Source of the DNA: Eubacteriales bacterium
GTDB lineage: Bacteria; Bacillota; Clostridia; Saccharofermentanales; UBA5734
DNA length: 64,000 nt
NCBI GenBank assembly: GCA_028685755.1
Contig: JAQUDJ010000006.1
Coordinates: 1 to 64,000 of the forward strand
Direction: 5' to 3'
This document shows, piece after piece, positions 42,324 through 50,988 of the stretch. The first letter of the stretch is position 1. Every line of letters starts with the position of its first letter. The translations under genes were made by a program, and so were the position numbers. The notes beneath the pieces are model-generated. The model was not told the origin of the DNA. It ran no database searches and saw only the letters and a list, made by a program, of their open reading frames with translations.

Positions 42324-44435
42324 ATGAGCAACACTGACACGACATCCATCAATATGGCTGAGATTTTTGGCAGCAATGTCTTTAATGATTCAGTCATGCG
42401 CACCGTCCTACCGAAAGCGATTTACAAATCGCTGCGCAAAACAATCGAAGACGGCATCTCTCTTGACGCCCAGGTCGCCGAAGTCGTCGCCTCCGCGATG
42501 AAGGATTGGGCGATTGCTAAAGGCGCAACCCACTTCACCCACTGGTTCCAGCCCATGACCGGTGTCACCGCTGAAAAGCATGATTCCTTTATTTCGCCAA
42601 CACCAGATGGCCGCGTCATCCTTGAATTCTCCGGCAAAGAATTGATCAAAGGCGAACCGGACGCATCTTCTTTTCCATCAGGTGGTTTGCGTGCAACTTT
42701 CGAAGCACGTGGTTATACAGCTTGGGACTGCACATCACCGGCTTTCGTCAAAGACGGCAGCTTATTCATCCCAACCGCTTTTGCTTCCTACACCGGCGAA
42801 GCCCTCGACAAAAAGACCCCCTTACTGCGCTCAATGGATGCGATCAATCGTCAGGCCATGCGCGTTTTAAAACTCATTGGCAACACATCGACCTCCCGCG
42901 TGGTAACGACTGTCGGACCGGAACAAGAATACTTCCTGATCGATCAGAAGTTATTTGAAGAACGTAAAGACTTGATACTGACTGGTCGCACCCTGTTTGG
43001 TGCAAAACCACCAAAGGGTCAGGATCTCGAAGATCATTATTTTGGTCAGATCAAGGACCGGATCGCTGCTTACATGACCGATCTCGATATCGAACTGTGG
43101 AAGCTCGGCGTATCTGCCAAAACCAAACACAACGAAGTTGCTCCGGCACAGCACGAACTAGCCCCGATCTTCACCACCACCAATATTGCAACTGACCACA
43201 ATCAGCTGACGATGGAAACGATGAAAAAAGTCGCGTTGCGTCATGGGTTGGTTTGCTTACTCCATGAAAAGCCGTTTGCTGGTGTCAATGGTTCTGGTAA
43301 ACACAACAACTGGTCAATGGGAACCGATGATGGTCAGAACTTGCTTGAACCAGGCAAAACCCCGCATGACAACACCCAGTTCCTCCTCATCCTTTCTGCG
43401 GTCATCCGCGCCGTCGACGTCTACGCCGATCTGCTCCGCGTTTCAGCTGCTAGCCCGGGCAATGACCACCGTCTCGGCGCCAATGAAGCACCGCCAGCAA
43501 TCATCTCGATCTTCCTCGGTGATCAGCTCACCGATATCCTCGAACAAATCGAAAAGAGTGGCAATGCCCTGACCAGCAAATCTGGCGGGTTCCTTGAGCT
43601 CGGCACAGCTTCCCTGCCTTCCCTTCCCAAAGACTCCACTGACCGCAACCGCACATCACCTTTTGCCTTCACTGGCAACAAGTTTGAATTCCGCATGGTC
43701 GGTTCATCCCAGTCGATCGCACAATGCAACTTTACCCTCAACACTGCAGTCGCAGAAATTCTGTGTGAAATTGCCGATCGTCTCGAAAAAGCAAGCGATA
43801 TCGACGCCGAAATCAGCGCGATCATTCTTGAAATCATCAAAAATCACAAACGAGTCATCTTTAATGGTAACGGCTACTCTAGCGAGTGGGTCGAAGAAGC
43901 AGCCCGTCGCGGTCTGCCAAACATCACCACAACGGTCGATGCAATCGCCGCGATCAATGCCGAGAAAAACAAAGCCCTTATGGCCAAACACGGCGTTCTG
44001 TCCTACATCGAAATGGAATCTCGTACCGAAATCCAGTACGAAATCTACACCAAGACGATCAACATCGAAGGACTAACCGCTGTCGAAATCGCCAAACGTC
44101 AGATTCTACCTGCTGTCATCAACTACAAAGCTGACCTCGCTTCCTCCATCGGCGCAATCGAGTCCATTGACGGTGATGTCTCGGTCGAAAAAGAACTCTT
44201 TAGTAAAGTAAACATTTCCATGAAGTCCCTGAGCGCCAACATCGCCAAGCTCGAAAAAGCGATCGATACCGCAGCCAATTTGCATGGCGACACCAAGGCA
44301 CAAGCAGAGGCCTATCGCGACCTCGTCTTCAAAGCCATGGGCGAAGTCCGTGCCGATGCTGACCTGCTTGAAACCATCGTCGACGCCGATTATTGGCCAC
44401 TACCGACTTACTCCGACCTGCTGTTCAAAGTCTGA
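42324..44435 (+). CDS. glnN: Type III glutamine synthetase
   Basis: A ~703-residue glutamine synthetase of the large GSIII class, which makes glutamine from glutamate, ammonia and ATP in the cytoplasm. [19 protein letters not shown] is a GSIII-specific N-terminal signature. [18 protein letters not shown] and [17 protein letters not shown] are catalytic metal- and ATP-site blocks. The length (about 700) and absence of a GSI adenylylation site fit the class. ATG at 42324 follows AAGGGG at 8 bases and is preferred over 42306. The leader holds a promoter, inverted repeat, hairpin and attenuator, so the gene is probably nitrogen-regulated. Confidence 0.96.
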   Translation: MSNTDTTSINMAEIFGSNVFNDSVMRTVLPKAIYKSLRKTIEDGISLDAQVAEVVASAMKDWAIAKGATHFTHWFQPMTGVTAEKHDSFISPTPDGRVILEFSGKELIKGEPDASSFPSGGLRATFEARGYTAWDCTSPAFVKDGSLFIPTAFASYTGEALDKKTPLLRSMDAINRQAMRVLKLIGNTSTSRVVTTVGPEQEYFLIDQKLFEERKDLILTGRTLFGAKPPKGQDLEDHYFGQIKDRIAAYMTDLDIELWKLGVSAKTKHNEVAPAQHELAPIFTTTNIATDHNQLTMETMKKVALRHGLVCLLHEKPFAGVNGSGKHNNWSMGTDDGQNLLEPGKTPHDNTQFLLILSAVIRAVDVYADLLRVSAASPGNDHRLGANEAPPAIISIFLGDQLTDILEQIEKSGNALTSKSGGFLELGTASLPSLPKDSTDRNRTSPFAFTGNKFEFRMVGSSQSIAQCNFTLNTAVAEILCEIADRLEKASDIDAEISAIILEIIKNHKRVIFNGNGYSSEWVEEAARRGLPNITTTVDAIAAINAEKNKALMAKHGVLSYIEMESRTEIQYEIYTKTINIEGLTAVEIAKRQILPAVINYKADLASSIGAIESIDGDVSVEKELFSKVNISMKSLSANIAKLEKAIDTAANLHGDTKAQAEAYRDLVFKAMGEVRADADLLETIVDADYWPLPTYSDLLFKV

Positions 44436-44505
44436 TGCCGGTTTGACCCGACAAGACGAGTCACCTGTGGAAAAGCCGATCCCCGCATCGGACCGACAGA
44501 ACATA

Positions 44506-44541
44506 ATGGTGCCAGGCACATGCCTGGCACCATATTTTTTT
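44506..44541 (+). terminator. Perfect 28-bp palindrome with T-tract: glnN terminator and type copy of a dispersed repeat
   Basis: ATGGTGCCAGGCA-CA-TGCCTGGCACCAT (13-bp perfect arms) followed by ATTTTTTT. Variants of the same palindrome occur at 24764 and 45714. Confidence 0.75.
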
Positions 44542-44549
44542 CGCTCGCA

Positions 44550-44558
44550 TGGTACAAT
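44550..44558 (+). promoter_or_regulatory. Extended -10 promoter of glf
   Basis: TGGTACAAT lies 30 bases before the glf start, directly after the glnN terminator. Confidence 0.45.
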
Positions 44559-44588
44559 AGCATTTATCAACATTTTGCGGAGGATCTT

Positions 44589-45698
44589 ATGTCAAAATCC
44601 TATGACTATTTGATCGTTGGAGCTGGACTATTTGGCGCAACGTTTGCTTATGAGGCAAAAAAACGGGGCAAAAAATGTCTGGTCACCGACCGTCGTGGCC
44701 AAATTGGTGGCAATCTATATTGTGAACCGGTTGAAGGGATCAATGTTCACGCATATGGGGCTCATATCTTCCATACAAGCAACAAAAAAATCTGGGATTA
44801 CGTCAATCAATTCGCCGAATTTAATCGCTATACAAATTCACCGATCGCCAATTACCACGGCGAGATTTACAATTTGCCGTTCAATATGAATACATTCAAC
44901 AAGCTTTGGGGCGTGATTACACCGGAGCAAGCCCAACAAAAAATTGCCGAGCAACGTCAGCATGCGGGGACGGGCGAGCCCGCAAACCTCGAAGAACAGG
45001 CGATCTCGCTGATCGGACAAGACATTTATGAAAAGCTGATCAAGGGTTACACCGAAAAGCAATGGGGCCGCGCCTGTACGGATCTTCCAGCGTTTATCAT
45101 CAAGCGATTGCCAGTCCGCTTCACCTATGACAACAACTATTTTAACGACAAATATCAGGGCATTCCAGAAGGTGGCTATAACGTAATTATCGAAAAAATG
45201 CTTGCGGGAATCGATGTGCAACTCGGTGTCGACTTCTTTCAAAGCCGCGAAAACTGGCTTAAAAAGGCGAAAAAAGTCGTTTTTACCGGTATGATTGACG
45301 AATTTTATAATTATCAGTTTGGCCAACTCGGGTATCGCAGCCTGCGCTTTGAACATGAAATCTTAGACATTGAGAATTTTCAGGGAAACGCTGTCGTCAA
45401 TTACACCGACCGCGAAACGCCGTTCACCCGCATTATCGAGCACAAACATTTTGAATTTGGGACACAACCTAAGACCGTCGTTACGCGCGAATATCCGGTC
45501 GATTGGGTCAAAGGTGATGAGCCTTATTACCCGATCAACGACGAACAAAATGAAACACTTTTCAAACAATATAAAACACTCGCCCAATATGACCAAAACA
45601 TCATATTTGGCGGACGTTTAGCTGACTACAAATACTACGATATGCATCACGTCGTCTATCACGCGTTAGAAACAGTCGCACAAGAATTCGGCGAGTAA
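44589..45698 (+). CDS. glf: UDP-galactopyranose mutase
   Basis: A 369-residue flavoenzyme that converts UDP-galactopyranose to UDP-galactofuranose for cell-surface glycans. The FAD motif DYLIVGAGLFGATFAYEAKK opens the protein; GINVHAYGAHIFHTSNKKIW and GYTEKQWGRACTDLPAFIIK are substrate-site blocks and GRLADYKYYDMHHVV is the C-terminal FAD block. The track start at 44520 lies inside the terminator; GGAGGA precedes the ATG at 44589. No glycosyltransferases adjoin it, so the pathway's other genes must be elsewhere. Confidence 0.97.
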   Translation: MSKSYDYLIVGAGLFGATFAYEAKKRGKKCLVTDRRGQIGGNLYCEPVEGINVHAYGAHIFHTSNKKIWDYVNQFAEFNRYTNSPIANYHGEIYNLPFNMNTFNKLWGVITPEQAQQKIAEQRQHAGTGEPANLEEQAISLIGQDIYEKLIKGYTEKQWGRACTDLPAFIIKRLPVRFTYDNNYFNDKYQGIPEGGYNVIIEKMLAGIDVQLGVDFFQSRENWLKKAKKVVFTGMIDEFYNYQFGQLGYRSLRFEHEILDIENFQGNAVVNYTDRETPFTRIIEHKHFEFGTQPKTVVTREYPVDWVKGDEPYYPINDEQNETLFKQYKTLAQYDQNIIFGGRLADYKYYDMHHVVYHALETVAQEFGE

Positions 45699-45713
45699 TT
45701 GATAGCTGTCATT

Positions 45714-45747
45714 TGGTGCCCGATTCAGCGTTAGACGCCAGGCGCCA
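45714..45747. repeat. Degenerate copy of the GGTGCC...GGCACC palindrome between convergent genes
   Basis: TGGTGCC and GGCGCCA (7-bp arms, one G-U) enclose 20 bases, followed by TATTTCC. It may serve as a weak terminator for glf. Confidence 0.35.
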
Positions 45748-45770
45748 TATTTCCAAATTCCAAATTGTCT

Positions 45771-47192
45771 TTACTGTTGTCCGCGGACTCGGATTTCGTC
45801 TTGAATCTGAAGGACAGCTTTTTCGGTGAGCGTGTAATTGCGCAGGCTAAATGATGAGAGTCCGAAGCTTAAGAGTGAACCGAGCCCAAGCAGCAAACCA
45901 AGTCCCATCGCAGTTACAGTGGACTGTTTTGGCAACGTGGCGTCAAAGCGAATAAGGTCTAGCACTATGCCAATTAAAAAAATCGCAAGCGCTTGTGATG
46001 TTTTGTAGTATAAGGTCATACTCCCAAAATAAAAGCCTTCAGCCCGCTTGCCCGTCTTGAGTTCATCGAGGTCGATTGTGTCCGAGACCATCGATAATGG
46101 CAAGGTAAACAGTGCCCCCGTCCCAAAGCCGGTCAGCATCGCATAAGGTATAAAAACGACAAAATTTCCGGGTATCAGACGATGCCATATGACCATCACG
46201 GCGAAAATAAAGCTACCCATTCCGCAAACAAAAAGCCCGAGATTCATCGCGGGCTTTTTATCAAGGCGGCGTGAAATCATCGCCCAAAAAGGTTGAGAGA
46301 CGATACTCAGTAGAAGTTGCAAGCCATAAACGAGCGCAATTTGGTGATTTGTTAGATGAAATGTATAGGTAAATACATGGAGGCCGATCGTGCTGATGAG
46401 CACGGCCGCCATATTATTAAATAGATAGCTGTTGGCAGCTGCGCGAAATGGAGCATTGGCAAAGGTTGATTTGAGTGAAGCAAGCAACAATTGTCCAATC
46501 GTGCCGCTTGGCTGTTCGATATGTTGAGCGTTGAGGTGTCTAATGTATTTTTTGGTAGCGAGATAACCTGTCGCAGCTGAAACAATAACAACCCCAGCCG
46601 CGGCAGCTCCGATTCGCCGATAAGCCTGTGGATTGAGTTGCCCGATAGGGTATTCTGCCGTTGGCGCGAAAAATAAAGACATTCCCGCGACCGATACGAG
46701 TGCAAGTCCAATCAAGAAAAAGATCGTTTTGATACCTTGGATGGCCGTTCGTTCATTGTAATCTGGGGAAAGTTCGGCACCGAGGGCTGTGTAAGGTGTG
46801 ACGTAAACGGTCATCGCAGTTTTAAACATAATAATGAAAAGTAACATCAAGCCAAATTTGACTGGCGTAGAATGATCCGTGTTGATTCCCCAAACAAGAT
46901 AAACGGTGGCGGCAATACCGAGCGAGCCTAAAATCAGATATAGATGGCGCCTTCCAAATCGTTGTGATCGTGTAATATCGGAAAAATAACCCATGAGCGG
47001 ATCTGTCACGGCATCCCAAAACACGCTTATGCCGATGGCTAAGCCAGCTAAACTACCCGGAATTCCGAGAATGGCGGTAGCAAAAAAGACGAGGTAAGAA
47101 TTGATGACTTGCATCGCGACACCAGCACCTAAGTTGCCAGCGCCATATCCAATTTTATCGACCAGTGGCAGATAATTTCGAGTCGTCGCCAT
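45771..47192 (-). CDS. MFS sugar:cation symporter (GPH family)
   Basis: A 473-residue polytopic membrane protein with about 12 hydrophobic segments. The start NYLPLVDKIGYGAGNLGAGV, the loop FWDAVTDPLMGYFSDITRSQ and the later FGTGALFTLPLSMVSDTIDLD are typical of the GPH (MelB/XylP-like) family, which imports glycosides, pentosides or hexuronides with Na+ or H+. ATG at 47192 follows AAGGG. No linked glycosidase or regulator is present, so the substrate is unknown; 4-alpha-glucanotransferase is two genes away on the same strand. Convergent with glf. Confidence 0.9.
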   Translation of the reverse strand: MATTRNYLPLVDKIGYGAGNLGAGVAMQVINSYLVFFATAILGIPGSLAGLAIGISVFWDAVTDPLMGYFSDITRSQRFGRRHLYLILGSLGIAATVYLVWGINTDHSTPVKFGLMLLFIIMFKTAMTVYVTPYTALGAELSPDYNERTAIQGIKTIFFLIGLALVSVAGMSLFFAPTAEYPIGQLNPQAYRRIGAAAAGVVIVSAATGYLATKKYIRHLNAQHIEQPSGTIGQLLLASLKSTFANAPFRAAANSYLFNNMAAVLISTIGLHVFTYTFHLTNHQIALVYGLQLLLSIVSQPFWAMISRRLDKKPAMNLGLFVCGMGSFIFAVMVIWHRLIPGNFVVFIPYAMLTGFGTGALFTLPLSMVSDTIDLDELKTGKRAEGFYFGSMTLYYKTSQALAIFLIGIVLDLIRFDATLPKQSTVTAMGLGLLLGLGSLLSFGLSSFSLRNYTLTEKAVLQIQDEIRVRGQQ

Positions 47193-47306
47193 GCGTCGTC
47201 CCTTCAAGTGATATAATTATATTAATAATATGTAATTTAAAACATATATCGTTTATGTTTGACTTGTTTCGATTGAACCTGCGCAAGCTTGTCTTGGGTG
47301 ACAGTT

Positions 47307-48557
47307 ATGAAAAAGCATAACATAGTTCGGTTCAAAATCCGTAGAAAACCACACCACAGCTTTTCTCGAGCGTTTTCTTTTTTATTGCTTATACTTATGA
47401 CAATTATGACGCTACAGCAGTCGATCCAAGCTGCAGTGCTACCATTACCAACTCCAATCGAAGTCGAAGTCGTCACTCAATACGACACACCCATGCCTGT
47501 GGGTTTAACAGTTGATCTGCGTTACAGCAACTATACAATTGACAAGGATTATGTTCTGATCACAGCCTGGAACGCCAACATACGCCAGCAACCTGATGGA
47601 AACAGTATGAAAGTTGGCAAAGCTGCCCGCCATGAAAAACTCCAAGCGATCGCCTTGGTGCGGGGGAAATATTCGAGCAGCTATCAAACTGATCTGTGGT
47701 TTGAGGTGGTCAAACAACAAGGCAACTTAGCAATTCATGGCTATATTCTCGCATCACTTGCCGAATATCGCCAATTTCAGTTCCAGAAAATGGTCGATGC
47801 CTACACGATGCTTAAAAGCGAAGTTGATCAAAATCAGACTGCCTATATTGCCAATTATAAAAATCGCAGTGGTATTGCGCCAATGCGCCACGGTCAAATT
47901 GTTGATGCTTTTGGTGTAAAGCGCTATCAATCTGCGCCAGCGTACTTTTCAGAATCACCAAGTAGCGATTTTCGTTATCTGCCAGATGGAACATTGCTCA
48001 CGTTCGTCGGAGAAACAGAGCAATTTTATCGCGTGCGGACCTTTCTCTTCGATTACGACGTTTTTGTTCCTAAAAAATACGTTTCACTGAAAAACTCAAT
48101 CGAACAATTGACTCAAGTCATCGTTGTTGATCGCAAAAACCAAAACGAAGGCGTTTTTGAATATGCGAATGGTCAGTGGTCTATGATCTCATTTAGTTAC
48201 GCAACAACCGGTGAGAATGCGCGGTACAAGGAACCCACTCCCCTAGGATTTTACATGGCTATTGAACGAGCCAGCAAATTCATCTATCTCGACGATGTTA
48301 CACGGCTCATTGCCGGGTATGCACCATACGCTATACGATTCTCCGGTGGTTCATATCTCCACGGCGTCCCAGTCGATTTTGCGCCCGGGCAAGTTGTCGA
48401 TAATCGCATCCTCGCCTGGGCTCCGATGCGTGAATACCTCTCCACAATTGGCACAGTCCCACGCTCTCACAAATGCGTGCGCAACTACACTAGCCACGCT
48501 AAATTCCTCTACGATTGGGTCATACCGGGAAAGGCCTCGATTATTATAATTGAGTGA
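47307..48557 (+). CDS. Secreted L,D-transpeptidase (YkuD) with SH3-like N-terminus
   Basis: A 416-residue secreted or anchored protein. Basic residues and a hydrophobic signal segment (AFSFLLLILMTIMTLQQ, about residues 23-42) precede two SH3-like regions (YVLITAWNANIRQQPDG; YLPDGTLLTFVGETEQFYRV). The YkuD catalytic domain occupies the C-terminal 150 residues: LHGVPVDF (His) and SHKCVRNYTSHAKFLYDWV, with the nucleophilic cysteine. The family motif is SHGCVR; here the glycine is lysine. It would cross-link peptidoglycan (3-3 links). The start at 47307 (MKKHNIVRF) has only GGTGA as ribosome-binding site. Confidence 0.85.
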   Translation: MKKHNIVRFKIRRKPHHSFSRAFSFLLLILMTIMTLQQSIQAAVLPLPTPIEVEVVTQYDTPMPVGLTVDLRYSNYTIDKDYVLITAWNANIRQQPDGNSMKVGKAARHEKLQAIALVRGKYSSSYQTDLWFEVVKQQGNLAIHGYILASLAEYRQFQFQKMVDAYTMLKSEVDQNQTAYIANYKNRSGIAPMRHGQIVDAFGVKRYQSAPAYFSESPSSDFRYLPDGTLLTFVGETEQFYRVRTFLFDYDVFVPKKYVSLKNSIEQLTQVIVVDRKNQNEGVFEYANGQWSMISFSYATTGENARYKEPTPLGFYMAIERASKFIYLDDVTRLIAGYAPYAIRFSGGSYLHGVPVDFAPGQVVDNRILAWAPMREYLSTIGTVPRSHKCVRNYTSHAKFLYDWVIPGKASIIIIE

Positions 48558-48581
48558 TCAGGGGGCATGGTGCTAGGTGCC

Positions 48582-50138
48582 CTACTCCTCCAATTCAAGT
48601 TCGGTGTCTGAAGCGTGTCTAGTATTGAACCTAAAATAAGCTTTGTTCATGTCGGCGATCCAATCGATGTCTAAGGCTTGGAGTTGTTCGGTTGTGGCGC
48701 GGAAGCGCCAGTTACCTTCACTGGTGCCGGGCGTGTTGATTCGAGCTTCGGCGCCGAGTCCTAGGAAATCTTGGATGGGGGCGACGGCTAAATGGGCTGG
48801 GGATAGCCAGAGCGTTTGCAGGAAGCTGCGGCAGAAATTGAGATCATTGGCTGCTTCCCCGGCTTTTTGATCAAGGGGTTGGTATCGGATATAGCGATTG
48901 ACTTGCTCAACTTGGGCTTCATCAGCGGTTTTCCACCATGCAACGGTGGTTGTATTATCGTGCGTACCACTGTATACGACACTATTGGGAATGTGGGAAT
49001 GTGGCAAATCTTTGCCATCAAAATAGCCATCAAAGCCAAACTGCATGACTTTCATGCCTGGCAAGCCAGTTGCATTGAGGAAGGCTCTGACTTCGTCATC
49101 GATATCGCCTAAGTCTTCAGCGATAATCGGCGCATCGGGAAATGTACTCAACACGCGATTGAAAAGGTCCATCGCCGGCCCCTTTTCCCAGACGCCTTTA
49201 CGCGCAGTAGTTTCACCGGCTGGTACGGCCCAATAAGATTCAAAGCCACGGAAGTGATCAATACGCAAGACGTCAACCTGAGTCAGTGCTGTACCAATCC
49301 GGTCTAACCACCAGGCATAGCCTTGGTCGCGCATGACATCCCAACGATAAAGGGGATTACCCCAAAGTTGGCCGTCCGCTGAAAAATAATCCGGAGGTAC
49401 ACCAGCAACTCGGAGCAAGTGACTATCTGAATCCATTTCAAACAAGTCCGTTCGTGCCCATGCATCGGCACTATCTTGTGAAACATAGATCGGCATGTCC
49501 CCGATAAATTCTATGCCGAGTGCGTTGACTTGCTTTTTAAGTGCTTGCCATTGTTGGTCAAATTCATATTGCACGAACTGATGGTAACCCACTTCCGCTG
49601 AATTGACAGCGGCAAAAGTCCCTAATGCCCAATGATCGTGACGTCGAAGCCCTTCATCTTGCCATTCCCACCAGGGGCGGTCACCATTGGCTTTTTTGAT
49701 GGCGCGAAAAAGCGCGTAATCTGGTAACCAACGGTGATTTTTAGCAACGAATTCGCCGACAAACCAGCGCTTTTCGTCATTTATGCGGTAATACGCAAGA
49801 TGGAGCAACTTCTCTCGGGTTTCGTAGAGGCGCCCATAATCAATTGTTGACTGATCCCATGGGTATTTTGCGGAATCAAGTTCGTCTTGGGTCAGCAAGC
49901 CTTGGTCATAAAGTTGTTGCAGATCGATAAAGTAAGGATTGCCTGCATAGGCAGAAAGGCCCTGATATGGCGAGTCTCCAGCGCTCGTTGGATTAAGGGG
50001 TAAGATTTGCCAATATTTAAATCCGGCATCAAGTGCTTTTTGGGCGAATTGGAGGGCATTTTCATCAAAAGAGCCGATTCCAAATGGACTAGGTAACGAA
50101 AATATGGGCATCAGGATACCGCTTGAGCGATTCATCAT
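48582..50138 (-). CDS. malQ: 4-alpha-glucanotransferase (amylomaltase)
   Basis: A 518-residue GH77 enzyme that transfers alpha-1,4-glucan segments between maltodextrins. Characteristic blocks are QILPLNPTSAGDSPYQGLSA at the N-terminus, VDVLRIDHFRGFESYWAVPA (catalytic Asp nucleophile), APIIAEDLGDI (acid/base Glu) and YSGTHDNTTTVAWW. The length is usual. The ATG follows AAGGAGA. Divergent from the MarR gene. No other glycogen or maltose genes are adjacent. Confidence 0.96.
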   Translation of the reverse strand: MMNRSSGILMPIFSLPSPFGIGSFDENALQFAQKALDAGFKYWQILPLNPTSAGDSPYQGLSAYAGNPYFIDLQQLYDQGLLTQDELDSAKYPWDQSTIDYGRLYETREKLLHLAYYRINDEKRWFVGEFVAKNHRWLPDYALFRAIKKANGDRPWWEWQDEGLRRHDHWALGTFAAVNSAEVGYHQFVQYEFDQQWQALKKQVNALGIEFIGDMPIYVSQDSADAWARTDLFEMDSDSHLLRVAGVPPDYFSADGQLWGNPLYRWDVMRDQGYAWWLDRIGTALTQVDVLRIDHFRGFESYWAVPAGETTARKGVWEKGPAMDLFNRVLSTFPDAPIIAEDLGDIDDEVRAFLNATGLPGMKVMQFGFDGYFDGKDLPHSHIPNSVVYSGTHDNTTTVAWWKTADEAQVEQVNRYIRYQPLDQKAGEAANDLNFCRSFLQTLWLSPAHLAVAPIQDFLGLGAEARINTPGTSEGNWRFRATTEQLQALDIDWIADMNKAYFRFNTRHASDTELELEE

Positions 50139-50278
50139 GGCAGCTTCTCCTTTTATTGATTAAATGGGTTATGTTATCCATGTTAGAGGTCATTTCAGGT
50201 AGTGTCAACGGCTGAAAAGCCTTGAAATATCAATTGTGCAACCGATTTCACTAATAATTTTTTAAACATGCTCACAAT

Positions 50279-50294
50279 AGTCAGATATCTAACT
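50279..50294. promoter_or_regulatory. Near-perfect 16-bp palindrome, possible MarR operator
   Basis: AGTCAGATATCTAACT differs from its own reverse complement at one symmetric pair. It lies 95 bases before the MarR gene in the divergent gap with malQ. Confidence 0.4.
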
Positions 50295-50388
50295 TTATAT
50301 TTAATAATATCGTTTTATTTCAAACCAATTGACGGCAAGAATTTGGCGGTGCATAATAACCATCGATTACTGCTTTGGAAAGGATTGT

Positions 50389-50988
50389 ATGGATCAACTG
50401 ACAGATTTAGAAATTCGCCTACTATTTCATCATGTCCCCTTTTTCTCGGCTACTTTTTTTCAAGAAGATGCCAACGTATTCAAAGAGCATGACGAAATCC
50501 GCCATACACACGTCCATGCGGTCATTTATTTAAAGATAAATGGGCCGAGTCCGATGTCAAAAGTAGCCCAGCTTTTAGGCCTAGAAAAAGGTTCATTCAC
50601 CCCGATCGCTAATCAATTGATTAGTTGGGGCTACATTGAACGTGAGATCGACCCAACGGACAAGCGAAAATCAATGCTGAAATTAACCGAATCGGGTTGT
50701 GACTTTGCGATACGCGTTCGCGCCGCACGCAGCCAAATGTTCTCAGCTCAAATTGATAAGCTCAGCACCACAGAGCGCAAACAATTCTTTGCCGCCATGC
50801 AAAAAATGCAAGATTTGCTAGCGACAATCAATGGGAACGCCCTTAACCATCCTTATGCCAACAAGGCCTATCACAAACATCATGACCACAATCACAATCA
50901 CAACCATAACCACAAACACGACTCGAATCTTGCTCACAATCCCAACCACATTTGCACAGACAACAAAGGAGTTTCACCGCATGAATAA
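50389..50988 (+). CDS. MarR-family regulator with histidine-rich C-terminal tail
   Basis: A 199-residue protein. The winged-helix domain (about 35-140; SKVAQLLGLEKGSFTPIANQ, then the wing IEREIDPTDKRKSMLKLT) fits MarR. After it, residues about 160-190 form HKHHDHNHNHNHNHKHD, a metal-binding tract similar to those of zinc/nickel-handling proteins. AAAGGAT just precedes the ATG at 50389, giving a start at MDQLTDLEIRLL. The gene overlaps the first ABC exporter gene by eight bases, so it probably controls that exporter. Whether metal is the signal is inference. Confidence 0.85.
   Translation: MDQLTDLEIRLLFHHVPFFSATFFQEDANVFKEHDEIRHTHVHAVIYLKINGPSPMSKVAQLLGLEKGSFTPIANQLISWGYIEREIDPTDKRKSMLKLTESGCDFAIRVRAARSQMFSAQIDKLSTTERKQFFAAMQKMQDLLATINGNALNHPYANKAYHKHHDHNHNHNHNHKHDSNLAHNPNHICTDNKGVSPHE

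Noticed and set aside
50875-50925. CAC/AAC tandem-like repeats as a possible microsatellite or CRISPR fragment
   Set aside because: They encode the His/Asn tract of the MarR tail and have no spacer structure. No CRISPR-like repeats were seen anywhere in the window.
50831-50980. N-terminal 50 residues of the track version of the first ABC protein (MGTPLTILMPTRPITNIM...)
   Set aside because: They are the shifted-frame reading of the histidine codons of the MarR gene; the true start at 50981 has a ribosome-binding site.
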